Positions 50,647 through 59,954 of a stretch of DNA of 64,000 bases are shown here, piece by piece. The DNA is from DDH964 sp963806685. GTDB taxonomy: Bacteria; Desulfobacterota; Desulfuromonadia; Desulfuromonadales; DDH964. The position numbers and the translations under genes are program-made. The stretch covers positions 62,001 through 126,000 of the forward strand of contig CAWDZB010000021.1 in the NCBI GenBank assembly GCA_963806685.1, read 5' to 3'. Below the pieces are notes generated by a model. The model did no database searches, was not told the DNA's origin, and was given only the letters and a program-made list of their open reading frames with translations. How positions within the stretch are numbered: the stretch's first letter is position 1; each line of letters starts with the position of its first letter.

Positions 50647-51356
50647 GCAAGCACTCCGTCAAACCGGCCAATTGGGTGGCCAACATCAATTGCGCCGTCG
50701 ACGGCATCCTCTGGACGACCTCGACCCAGCGGCACATGCGCGGTCATTTCCTGGCCGCGGTGCTGGTCCTGCTGCTGGCGCTCTTTCTGGGGATCTCCAC
50801 CCTCGAATTCATCCTGCTCACCTTCGCAGTGACCCTGGTTCTTTTCGCCGAACTGTTCAATACCGCGCTGGAGGTGGTGGTCGACCTGGTTTCGCCCGAG
50901 TACCATGTCCTAGCCAAACGGGCCAAGGACGTTTCCGCTGGGGCGGTCCTGGTGGCCAGTTGCGGAGCGGCGGTGATGGGCTTCTTCGCCTTCGCCCGCT
51001 ACTTGGTTCCGACTCTCGGCGGCAGGCTCGACCTTCTCGGCCATCCCCCCGGCAGGGTCTCGGTCGGCGCAGTTCTGATGGTCATCCTGCTGGTGGTGCT
51101 GCTCAAGGCCCGCACCGGCTGGGATGAACCGTTTCGCGGGGGGATGCCGAGCGGCCATGCCGCCGTCGCCTTCAGCATCGCCACCTCCATGACCCTGACC
51201 GGCATCGGCCTGGTGCTGACCGTGCTGGCGCTGGCGATGGCGGTGATGGTCAGCCAGAGCCGCCTGCTGCTGGGTATTCATTCCCTGCGTGAGGTCCTGG
51301 CCGGTGCTCTGCTTGGAGTGGCCGTTACCCTGGCCCTCCACCTGGTCTTCGGCTGA
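50643..51356 (+). CDS. Diacylglycerol/undecaprenol kinase - PAP2 phosphatase fusion
   Basis: 237 aa from GTG 50643 overlapping the ybeY stop. Residues ~1-120 are DgkA-like: three membrane helices with LFAELFNTALEVVVDL and KRAKDVSAGAVLV. The second half is a PAP2-type domain with GGMPSGHAAVAFS and SQSRLLLGIHSLREVLAG; the usual Asp after the His is replaced by Glu here. The fusion joins a lipid kinase to a lipid phosphatase, likely acting on undecaprenol-type lipids. Such fusions exist in other bacteria; direction of flux is unknown. It sits between ybeY and the corC-like gene, a conserved location for dgkA. Confidence 0.85.
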   Translation: MSKHSVKPANWVANINCAVDGILWTTSTQRHMRGHFLAAVLVLLLALFLGISTLEFILLTFAVTLVLFAELFNTALEVVVDLVSPEYHVLAKRAKDVSAGAVLVASCGAAVMGFFAFARYLVPTLGGRLDLLGHPPGRVSVGAVLMVILLVVLLKARTGWDEPFRGGMPSGHAAVAFSIATSMTLTGIGLVLTVLALAMAVMVSQSRLLLGIHSLREVLAGALLGVAVTLALHLVFG

Positions 51357-51400
51357 CCGGGGCGGGCTCATTTCATCTACCGGGGAGGAGAGAGGGATTT

Positions 51401-52267
51401 TTGGACGAAGACGGCAGTAACAACGGACGCTCCGGTCTCTGGCGGGCCACCCTGCAACGCTTGCTGTTCGGCAAGCGACGGGCCCTGACCGAGAAGGAAC
51501 TGCAGGATATCATCCACGAATCGGAGGAAGAGGGGCTGATCAACGAGGATGAAGGGGAGATGCTTCACTCCATCTTCGAATTCGGCGACACCATCGTGCG
51601 CGAAATCATGGTGCCGCGCACCGACATGATCTGCTGCAGCTGCGAGTCCCGGCTTCCCGAAGTGCTCGAGGCGATCATCTCTTCCGGCCACTCGCGGGTC
51701 CCCATCTTCGAAGGCACCGCCGACCGCATGGTCGGCGTGGTTTACGCCAAGGACCTGTTGCGTTTCTGGGGGGCGGCGCCCGATCAGGTCGCGGTTGCCG
51801 AGGTGATGCGGGCTCCCTATTTCGTTCCGGAAACCAAAAACGTCGGCGAACTTCTCCAGGATTTCCGCAGCAAGCGGGTGCACATGGCCATCGCCATTGA
51901 TGAATACGGCGGCACCTCCGGTTTGATTACCATCGAGGACCTGATTGAAGAGATCATCGGCGACATCCAGGACGAATACGACGTCGAGGAGGACTGGCTG
52001 GTCGAGGGGGAGGACGGCTCGGCGCTGGTCGACGCCCGGCTTAATATTGAGGACCTTGAGGAACATTTCGAAATCGAGGTTCCCCGGGAAAAGTTCGACA
52101 CCGTCGGCGGCTACGTCATTCACCTGCTTGGCCATGTTCCCCGCCAGGGGGAGGAAGTTCGAGATGAGCACCTCCTGCTGACGGTGGTCGAGTCGGATGA
52201 GCGCAAGGTACGCAAGGTGCGGGTGCAGCCGTTGAGCTCCCTGCCGGCGGGGGAAAGCGGAGCCTGA
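51401..52267 (+). CDS. CorC/HlyC-type CBS-domain protein
   Basis: 288 aa from TTG 51401 (GAGGAG upstream). Tandem CBS domains (VREIMVPRTDMICCSCESRLPEV.., MRAPYFVPETKNVGELLQDF..) and a C-terminal transporter-associated domain (LEEHFEIEVPREKFDTVGGYVIHLLGHVP). No membrane helices, so it is the soluble CorC form. CorC is linked to Mg2+/Co2+ efflux and in many genomes precedes lnt, as here (TGATG overlap). Confidence 0.9.
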   Translation: MDEDGSNNGRSGLWRATLQRLLFGKRRALTEKELQDIIHESEEEGLINEDEGEMLHSIFEFGDTIVREIMVPRTDMICCSCESRLPEVLEAIISSGHSRVPIFEGTADRMVGVVYAKDLLRFWGAAPDQVAVAEVMRAPYFVPETKNVGELLQDFRSKRVHMAIAIDEYGGTSGLITIEDLIEEIIGDIQDEYDVEEDWLVEGEDGSALVDARLNIEDLEEHFEIEVPREKFDTVGGYVIHLLGHVPRQGEEVRDEHLLLTVVESDERKVRKVRVQPLSSLPAGESGA

Positions 52268-53799
52268 TGCGCCGTCAGTTCGACAGCGGCCTGGTTGCCG
52301 GCCTCGTCTCCGGCGTGCTGTTGGCCCTGGCCTTTCCGCGCCCCGACATTGCCAGCCTCGCCTGGTTCGGGCTGGTCCCGCTCCTGCTATTCGGCGGCAA
52401 ACGGCCGCTGCGCAGCGGCTTCGCCGCCGGTTGCGCCTTTTTCGCCGTCGTACTCTACTGGCTGAATATCGTCATGACCACCTACGGCCACCTGCAGCCG
52501 CTGCTGTCGGTGGTCGCCTACCTGCTGCTGGTCGCCTACCTCGCCCTGTTCATCGCCGGCGCGGTATGGGGCGCATTCGCCCTCCGCGAGCGCTTTGACT
52601 TGCCCCTTCCCCTGACACTGCCGGTACTCTGGGTGGGATTCGAATTTCTTCGCTCCTTTCTATTCAGCGGTTTTCCCTGGGCGACCCTCGGCTATTCCCA
52701 GCAGAGCCACCTGCACTTGATCCAGTCCGCCGACCTCTGCGGTGTCTACGGCATCAGTTACCTGCTGCTGCTGAGCAATACCGTTCTTGCCCAGCTGTTG
52801 CTCGCCTGGTGGCAGCGCGATAGGAAGCAATTTCCCCGCTGGTCGCTGCTGGTCCTGCTGCTGCTAGTGGCGGCCAATCTCGGCTACGGCAGCTGGCGGC
52901 TGGGACAGGACCCCGACCGGCGGGATGCGCAACTCGATGCCGTCGTGGTGCAGGGCAACATCGACCAGTCGATCAAGTGGGACCCGGCCTTCCAGCAGGC
53001 TACCGTCGAACGCTACCGGGACCTTTCCCTGCAGGGAGCGACTGGACATCCCGGCTCGCTGATCATCTGGCCGGAGAGCGCCACCCCCTTCTATGCCCAG
53101 GACCCCTCCCGCCTCAGCGCCATGGTCCACCAGGTGCCGGTGGCGACCGACTCCTGGCTGCTGTTCGGCAGCCCGGCCTATGAACGGGTCAACAGGAGGA
53201 TTCGTTACCTGAACAGCGCTTTCCTGCTCGACCGGAAGGGCGAGGTTCTGGGACGTAGCGACAAGGTTCACCTCGTCCCCTTCGGCGAATACGTACCGTT
53301 GAAAGCCTTTCTGCCCTTCATCGACAAACTGGTGGTCGGCATCGGCGATTTCTCTCCGGGAAGGGTCAGCCCGTTGCCCCTCGATGGCCACCGGATCGGG
53401 GTACTAATCTGTTTCGAGGGAATTTTCCCGGAACTGGCCCGGGATTTCGTGCGCCAAGGGAGCGATCTGCTGGTGAACATCACCAACGATGCCTGGTTCG
53501 GCCGCTCCTCGGCCCCTTATCAGCACCTGGCCATGACCCGCTTTCGCGCCATCGAGAACCGTATCTGGGTGGCCCGTGCCGCCAATACCGGCGTCTCCGC
53601 CCTGATCGCCCCATCCGGCCGAATCGTTGCCCGCAGCGATATCTTCGTCCCGGCGATGCTGCGTGGCAAGGTGGGCCTGGGCGCCGGCCAGGCCCCATAC
53701 AGCCGCTGGGGCGATATCCTGCCCGCCTCCTGCCTGGCGCTCTCCCTGCTCTGGTTCGTGCTGCTTCTGCGCCGTCGGCTACGGCGGACCGCAGCCTGA
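52267..53799 (+). CDS. lnt: Apolipoprotein N-acyltransferase
   Basis: 510 aa; start overlaps the CorC-like stop. Six N-terminal membrane helices, then a nitrilase-like domain with the triad Glu270 (WPESATPFY), Lys333 (SDKVHLVPFGEYVP) and Cys382 (LICFEGIFPE), close to E. coli positions 267, 335 and 387. A C-terminal helix returns to the membrane. It adds the third acyl chain to outer-membrane lipoproteins, in keeping with the Lol genes downstream. A weak palindrome (GGCCGGAACCGGCC, 53877-53890) after the gene may end the operon. Confidence 0.95.
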   Translation: MRRQFDSGLVAGLVSGVLLALAFPRPDIASLAWFGLVPLLLFGGKRPLRSGFAAGCAFFAVVLYWLNIVMTTYGHLQPLLSVVAYLLLVAYLALFIAGAVWGAFALRERFDLPLPLTLPVLWVGFEFLRSFLFSGFPWATLGYSQQSHLHLIQSADLCGVYGISYLLLLSNTVLAQLLLAWWQRDRKQFPRWSLLVLLLLVAANLGYGSWRLGQDPDRRDAQLDAVVVQGNIDQSIKWDPAFQQATVERYRDLSLQGATGHPGSLIIWPESATPFYAQDPSRLSAMVHQVPVATDSWLLFGSPAYERVNRRIRYLNSAFLLDRKGEVLGRSDKVHLVPFGEYVPLKAFLPFIDKLVVGIGDFSPGRVSPLPLDGHRIGVLICFEGIFPELARDFVRQGSDLLVNITNDAWFGRSSAPYQHLAMTRFRAIENRIWVARAANTGVSALIAPSGRIVARSDIFVPAMLRGKVGLGAGQAPYSRWGDILPASCLALSLLWFVLLLRRRLRRTAA

Positions 53800-53933
53800 T
53801 CGGAAATACGTCCCAGCCCCTTTTTTGTTCTCGCTCCCCGGCCCTCAACTGGCGTCCCCTAGGGATGAGCCGAAACGGCCGGAACCGGCCTCTTTCCCGG
53901 GTCGATTGTTTGGCGTCGGGATCAAGAGAAGGC

Positions 53934-53962
53934 TTGTAGAAACAGCGGCGAGCCGCTATAAT
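53934..53962 (+). promoter_or_regulatory. Promoter of prfB
   Basis: TTGTAG (53934-53939), a 17-nt spacer and a perfect TATAAT (53957-53962), 35 nt before the ATG at 53998. Confidence 0.75.
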
Positions 53963-53997
53963 CCCAGGCCTTGTAACTTTCAGTCGGGAGAATCGCC

Positions 53998-55093
<1,096 letters not shown>

Positions 55094-55133
55094 CCGGGAC
55101 CGTCGCGGCAAAAACCGGCAGGGAGCCTGAACC

Positions 55134-56321
55134 ATGAAATTTCGGAAAACAAGCAAGGGGATGATCTGCCTGTCCTGTTGGCTGCTGGCGACCTTGCTGC
55201 TGGCCGGCTGCGGCGGCAGCGAGGGGGAACTGGTGGCGCCGCAGGTGAGCTACGCCGGCGCCGGCGCCGGCACTACCACCCGCACCCGCTACCTCTCGGG
55301 GAGCGTCGAAGAGGGTGCCACGGTCGAAGTCGCGGTCGGCACCGTTGATCTCCCTGCCGACCAGGTGCATGTCGCCGGCTCTCGCTGGAGTTGCACGGTC
55401 GACAAATTGCACGCCGGCAGCAACCTGATCACCGTTACCGCTCGCGATCCGAGGGGCAACCAGAACATTATCAAGTTTTATCTCATTTACGATGCCGTGA
55501 GCGTCGACAGCTACGTGAGCCCGATTTCCGGCAGCACCGAGATTATTGGCGGCTTCTACGACCCAGACCTGGGTCTGCCGCAGGTGAAGGTTGGCAGCGG
55601 AACGGCGGTGCAGGCCAACCAGGATCCGGGCCACAAGGATCGCTGGAGTTTTGATCTTACCGGGTTGGCGACCGGCAACAACACAGTCACCGTGAGCGTC
55701 ACCCTCGACGGCACCGAGGTGCCCCAGACCCTGACCATTAATGTCAAAGCCAACGCGCCGCTCCTCTCCATCGACCCCGTGACCAGCCCGACGGTGGCAG
55801 TTGCCCAGACCCTGGCCCTGAATTGGTCCTTCGATACGGCTCCTGTCGTCTCAGTGCCGACGGCCACGGTGGAGGAGGTGACTGTCGGGACTGTCGCGGG
55901 GACCTGGAGCGCGCCGCTGACCGGACTCGGCACCGGCAAGAATGCTGTGGCCGTCAGCGCCACCGATAATGGGGTGACGGTGACCGCCCACACTCTGATA
56001 AACCAGCAGATCTTCACCGCCCACACCCCCCATGCTGGAGAGTACGATGTCAATCCGGGAAGCTTCGCCGGCGTGACCGTGACCTTCAGCGAGGACATGA
56101 ACCTGGCCACCCTCACGGCGCAGAGCTTCACTCTCGACAGTGGCGGTGCGACGGTTCCGGCAACCGTCAGCTACGATGCGCCCAGCCGCACCGCGACCCT
56201 GACCCCGGTTGCCCCCCTGGCCTCGGCCACCGATTATACCGTGACCCTGACCACTGCGGTGCAGAATGCCGGCGGCGAACAGCTGGCCCACCAGGTCGCC
56301 TGGGTCTTCACCACCCTCTGA
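55134..56321 (+). CDS. Secreted lipoprotein with Ig-like domains
   Basis: 395 aa; AGGGAG precedes the ATG. Signal peptide with lipobox LLLAGC (Cys near residue 26) and GGS following, so likely outer-membrane retained. The body has Ser/Thr/Val-rich repeats of about 80-90 residues (GNNTVTVSV.., GKNAVAVSAT) and ends with a Big_5-type domain (TPHAGEYDVNP..FSEDMNLATLTAQSFTL). No enzyme motif. Such proteins are adhesion or surface-structure modules. It is between prfB and lysS and may be a lineage-specific insertion. Confidence 0.8.
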   Translation: MKFRKTSKGMICLSCWLLATLLLAGCGGSEGELVAPQVSYAGAGAGTTTRTRYLSGSVEEGATVEVAVGTVDLPADQVHVAGSRWSCTVDKLHAGSNLITVTARDPRGNQNIIKFYLIYDAVSVDSYVSPISGSTEIIGGFYDPDLGLPQVKVGSGTAVQANQDPGHKDRWSFDLTGLATGNNTVTVSVTLDGTEVPQTLTINVKANAPLLSIDPVTSPTVAVAQTLALNWSFDTAPVVSVPTATVEEVTVGTVAGTWSAPLTGLGTGKNAVAVSATDNGVTVTAHTLINQQIFTAHTPHAGEYDVNPGSFAGVTVTFSEDMNLATLTAQSFTLDSGGATVPATVSYDAPSRTATLTPVAPLASATDYTVTLTTAVQNAGGEQLAHQVAWVFTTL

Positions 56322-56392
56322 TCGCAGCATCCCTGCCGGGCTCCGAGGGCTGGCAGGGGCAGACCATACCAGAAGGAAAGGCAGAACCGACG

Positions 56393-57877
56393 ATGGAAGA
56401 TCTCAATGACCTGGTACTCCAGCGCCGCGCCAAGGTGGCCGAGCTTCGGGACCAGGGTCAGAACCCCTACGCCAACGATTGCGCAATCAGCCACACGGCG
56501 GCCGATATCCATGGCGCCCATGCCGACCAGGACGCTACCGCCCTCGAGGCGGACGCACCGCACTATGTCATCGCCGGGCGGATCATGGCCCGCCGCGATT
56601 TTGGCAAGGCGGCCTTCATCCAAGTGCAGGACCGCAGCGGCCGGATTCAGGTCTATGTCGGTCGCGACATGGTCGGCGAAGCGGCCTTTGAGCAGTTCAA
56701 GAAACTCGATCTCGGTGACATCGTTGCCACCGGCGGGGTGCCGTTTCGGACCAAGACCGGCGAACTCTCCCTACGCGCCGACAGTCTGCGGCTGCTCACC
56801 AAGTCGCTGCAGCCGCTGCCGGAAAAGTGGCACGGGCTGACCGACGTCGAGACCCGCTACCGCCAGCGCTACCTCGACCTGATCGTCAACCCGGATGTGC
56901 GCGAAACTTTTCGCAAGCGCAGCAGGATCATCGGCCTGATCCGCGACTTCATGCAAAAGCGCGACTTCCTCGAGGTCGAGACACCGATGATGCAGCCGAT
57001 CGCCGGCGGGGCCACGGCCAAGCCCTTCATCACTCACCACAATACCCTGAAGATGGATCTTTTCCTGCGCATCGCGCCGGAGCTTTATCTCAAGCGCCTG
57101 GTGGTCGGCGGCTTCGAGCGGGTATTCGAGATAAATCGCAATTTCCGCAACGAGGGGATATCGATCCAGCACAACCCCGAGTTCACGATGATGGAGTTCT
57201 ACCAGGCCTATACCACCTACCGCGACCTGATGGACTTCACCGAGGAACTGATCTGCCACGTGGCCCAGGAGGTCTGCGGCACCCTGCAGATCGGCTACGG
57301 CGGCAAGCCGGTCGATCTCTCCGCCCCCTGGCAGCGCCTCACCGTGCGCGAGGCGATCGTCAAATACGGCGAGATCGACGCCGCCGCCCTCGAGGATAAG
57401 GCGCAGGCCCTGGCCTATGCCCGGCGTCTGGGCCTGGAGCTGGACGACACCATCGGCCACGGCAAGCTACTGACCGAGCTCTTCGACGCCGTCGCCGAGC
57501 CCAGGCTATGGAACCCGACCTTCATCACCGAGTACCCGACGGAGGTCTCGCCCCTGTCGCGGAAGAACGACGCCAACCCCGACGTGGTCGACCGTTTCGA
57601 GCTCTTCATGGTCGGCCGCGAGCTGGCCAATGCCTTCTCCGAGCTCAACGACCCCGATGACCAGAAGGAGCGTTTTCTCAAGCAGCTGGCCGAGAAGGAG
57701 GCCGGCGACGAGGAGGCCCACGCCATGGACGCGGACTACGTCCGGGCCCTGGAGCACGGCCTGCCGCCGACCGCCGGCGAGGGGATCGGCATCGACCGCC
57801 TGGTGATGCTGCTCACCGACGCGGCCTCGATTCGCGACGTCATCCTCTTCCCGCAGCTACGGCCGGAAAACCCATAA
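56393..57877 (+). CDS. lysS: Class II lysyl-tRNA synthetase
   Basis: 494 aa. An N-terminal OB-fold anticodon-binding domain (IAGRIMARRDFGKAAFIQVQD) precedes the class II core: motif 2 FEINRNFRNEGISIQHNPEF, LRIAPELYLKRL, and motif 3 GIGIDRLVMLLTDAASIRDV. Complete in length (E. coli 505 aa). It charges tRNA-Lys in the cytoplasm. Next gene is lolC/E, 71 nt downstream. Confidence 0.98.
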   Translation: MEDLNDLVLQRRAKVAELRDQGQNPYANDCAISHTAADIHGAHADQDATALEADAPHYVIAGRIMARRDFGKAAFIQVQDRSGRIQVYVGRDMVGEAAFEQFKKLDLGDIVATGGVPFRTKTGELSLRADSLRLLTKSLQPLPEKWHGLTDVETRYRQRYLDLIVNPDVRETFRKRSRIIGLIRDFMQKRDFLEVETPMMQPIAGGATAKPFITHHNTLKMDLFLRIAPELYLKRLVVGGFERVFEINRNFRNEGISIQHNPEFTMMEFYQAYTTYRDLMDFTEELICHVAQEVCGTLQIGYGGKPVDLSAPWQRLTVREAIVKYGEIDAAALEDKAQALAYARRLGLELDDTIGHGKLLTELFDAVAEPRLWNPTFITEYPTEVSPLSRKNDANPDVVDRFELFMVGRELANAFSELNDPDDQKERFLKQLAEKEAGDEEAHAMDADYVRALEHGLPPTAGEGIGIDRLVMLLTDAASIRDVILFPQLRPENP

Positions 57878-57948
57878 CCAGCGACGGGTAACGGGCAGCC
57901 GGCCAAGCCCAAACCCGTCGTCTGTAACCCTCACCGCCTTTGAGGCAT

Positions 57949-59199
57949 ATGAGCTACGAACTCTTCGTCGGCCTGCGTTACCTGCGGGCCAAGCGCAAGC
58001 AGACCTTCATCTCGGTCATCTCCTTCATCTCCATCGCCGGGGTGACTCTCGGGGTGGCAGCGCTGATCGTGGTCCTGGCGGTGATGACCGGTTTCCACGA
58101 CGGGGTGCGCAAGCAGATCCTCGGCAACATCCCCCACATTCTGGTGCAGAAGCAGGGCGCGGAGCTCGAGGACTACGAAGAGCTGGCGGCCTCCATCCGC
58201 AAACATTCCCACGTCACCTCCGCCGCCCCGTTTGTCGCCAAGGAGGCGATGCTCCTCTCGCGCGGCAACGTAGCGGCGGTTAACGTCAAGGGGATCGAGG
58301 CGGGGAACAAGATCTTCCAGCAAAAATTCCTGTCCGCCGGTCATGAGGATGTCCAGACCCTGCTGTTTAAGGTGGTTGAAGGACCACCGGGGATTATCAT
58401 CGGCCTCGATACCGCCTCCACCCTGGGGGTGACGGTCGGCGACACCATCAACGTCATCCCGCCGATGTTCACCATCACCCCTTTCGGCATGATCCCGAAG
58501 ATGAAGCCGTTTCGCATCGTCGGCATCTTCCGTCAGCGCGGCGGCTTTCTCGATACCTACTTCGCCTACGTCAACCTTGCCGAGGCGCAGCGCTTCTTCG
58601 ACGCCAGGGGAAAGGCCAGCGGCATCGAGGTGGAGGTCGACAGCTTCGACCAGGCCCGGCCGGTCGCCGCGGCGCTGCGCCAGGACTTGAAGTTCCCCTT
58701 CGTGGTGCGGTCCTGGGAGGATCTATTCGGCTCTTTTCTCTCCGCGCTAAAGCTGGAGAAACTCGGTCTGTTCATCGTCCTGGCCATTATCGTGCTGGTG
58801 GCAGCCTTCAATATCGGCACCACCCTGATCATGGTGGTGATGGAAAAGCACAAGGACATTGCCATCCTGCGCTCGATGGGGGCCAACGCCCGGAGCATCA
58901 TGAAAATCTTCGTCCTCGAGGGGCTGATCATCGGCACCGTCGGGACCCTGCTCGGTACCATAGTCGGCCTGGTTCTGGCCAAAAACGCCGACCCTATCAT
59001 CAAGGGACTCGAGCACCTGCTGCACGTGAAGATCTTCGACCAGAGCGTCTACGGCATGGATACCTTCCCCTCCGTGGTCAATTCCGGCGACGTGCTGGCG
59101 GTAGTGATGGTAGCAATGAGCATCTCCCTGCTTGCCACTATCTACCCCGCCTGGCGGGCGGCGAAGATGGACCCGGCCGAGGCGTTGCGCTATGACTGA
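57949..59199 (+). CDS. lolC: LolC/LolE-type lipoprotein-releasing permease
   Basis: 416 aa from ATG 57949; a TTG 9 nt earlier has no ribosome site. The first membrane helix follows YELFVGLRYLRAKRKQTFIS, the family start, with a periplasmic domain ~45-270 and three further helices (LFIVLAIIVLVAAFNIGTTL...). It removes lipoproteins from the inner membrane for LolA. A single permease gene suggests a LolF-type homodimer instead of separate C and E. lolD overlaps by 8 nt. Confidence 0.92.
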   Translation: MSYELFVGLRYLRAKRKQTFISVISFISIAGVTLGVAALIVVLAVMTGFHDGVRKQILGNIPHILVQKQGAELEDYEELAASIRKHSHVTSAAPFVAKEAMLLSRGNVAAVNVKGIEAGNKIFQQKFLSAGHEDVQTLLFKVVEGPPGIIIGLDTASTLGVTVGDTINVIPPMFTITPFGMIPKMKPFRIVGIFRQRGGFLDTYFAYVNLAEAQRFFDARGKASGIEVEVDSFDQARPVAAALRQDLKFPFVVRSWEDLFGSFLSALKLEKLGLFIVLAIIVLVAAFNIGTTLIMVVMEKHKDIAILRSMGANARSIMKIFVLEGLIIGTVGTLLGTIVGLVLAKNADPIIKGLEHLLHVKIFDQSVYGMDTFPSVVNSGDVLAVVMVAMSISLLATIYPAWRAAKMDPAEALRYD

Positions 59200-59878
59200 G
59201 GCCACTGATAGCCTACTTTCGGTCCAGGGACTGACCAAGAATTTCACCACCGCCGGTGGGACGGTGGAGGTGCTTCGCGGCATCGACTTCGCGGTTGGCG
59301 CCGGCGAGCGAGTCGCCGTGGTCGGTGCTTCGGGGGCCGGCAAAACCACCCTGATGCACATTCTCGGCGCGCTCGACCAGCCAAGCGCCGGCACGGTGAG
59401 CTTTGCCGGCCAGGACCTCTACCGCCTGCGCGGCCCGGCCCTCGATGCCTTCCGCAACCGGACTGTCGGCTTCGTCTTCCAGTTCCACCAGCTGCTCCCC
59501 GAGTTTACCGCCCTGGAGAACGTCATGATGCCGGCGCTGGTGGCCCGCAAGTCGGTCGCCGAGGCGCGCGGTCTGGCGGAGAAGCTGCTGCGCGAGGTCG
59601 GCCTCGGCCATCGTCTCGACCACAAGCCCGGCCAGCTCTCCGGCGGGGAGCAGCAGCGGGTGGCCATCGCCCGTGCCCTGGTCATGGGACCGAGTCTGCT
59701 GCTCGCGGACGAGCCGACGGGGAACCTCGACAGTGCTACCAGCGACGAGATCTACCGGTTGCTCGACGAGTTGCACCGGCGGCATGGGCTGACCATGGTC
59801 ATCGTCACCCACAGCGAGACCCTCGCCGGGCGTCTGGACCGCATCATCCGCATGCGCGACGGGCTGCTGGAAGCCTAG
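59192..59878 (+). CDS. lolD: LolD, ATPase of the lipoprotein-releasing ABC transporter
   Basis: 228 aa from ATG 59192. Walker A GASGAGKTTLMHILG, Q-loop FQFHQLLPEF, signature LSGGEQQRVAIARAL, Walker B LLLADEPTGNLD, H-loop VTHSE. It powers the permease encoded just upstream; the start lies within the last codons of that gene. Confidence 0.96.
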   Translation: MTEATDSLLSVQGLTKNFTTAGGTVEVLRGIDFAVGAGERVAVVGASGAGKTTLMHILGALDQPSAGTVSFAGQDLYRLRGPALDAFRNRTVGFVFQFHQLLPEFTALENVMMPALVARKSVAEARGLAEKLLREVGLGHRLDHKPGQLSGGEQQRVAIARALVMGPSLLLADEPTGNLDSATSDEIYRLLDELHRRHGLTMVIVTHSETLAGRLDRIIRMRDGLLEA

Positions 59879-59954
59879 TTTTTTGGTTTACACTGAACCG
59901 GGTTTTTTTTATAATGACGCCCTTTGGCAGCGGATTTTCGGGAGTTTTTTCTGG

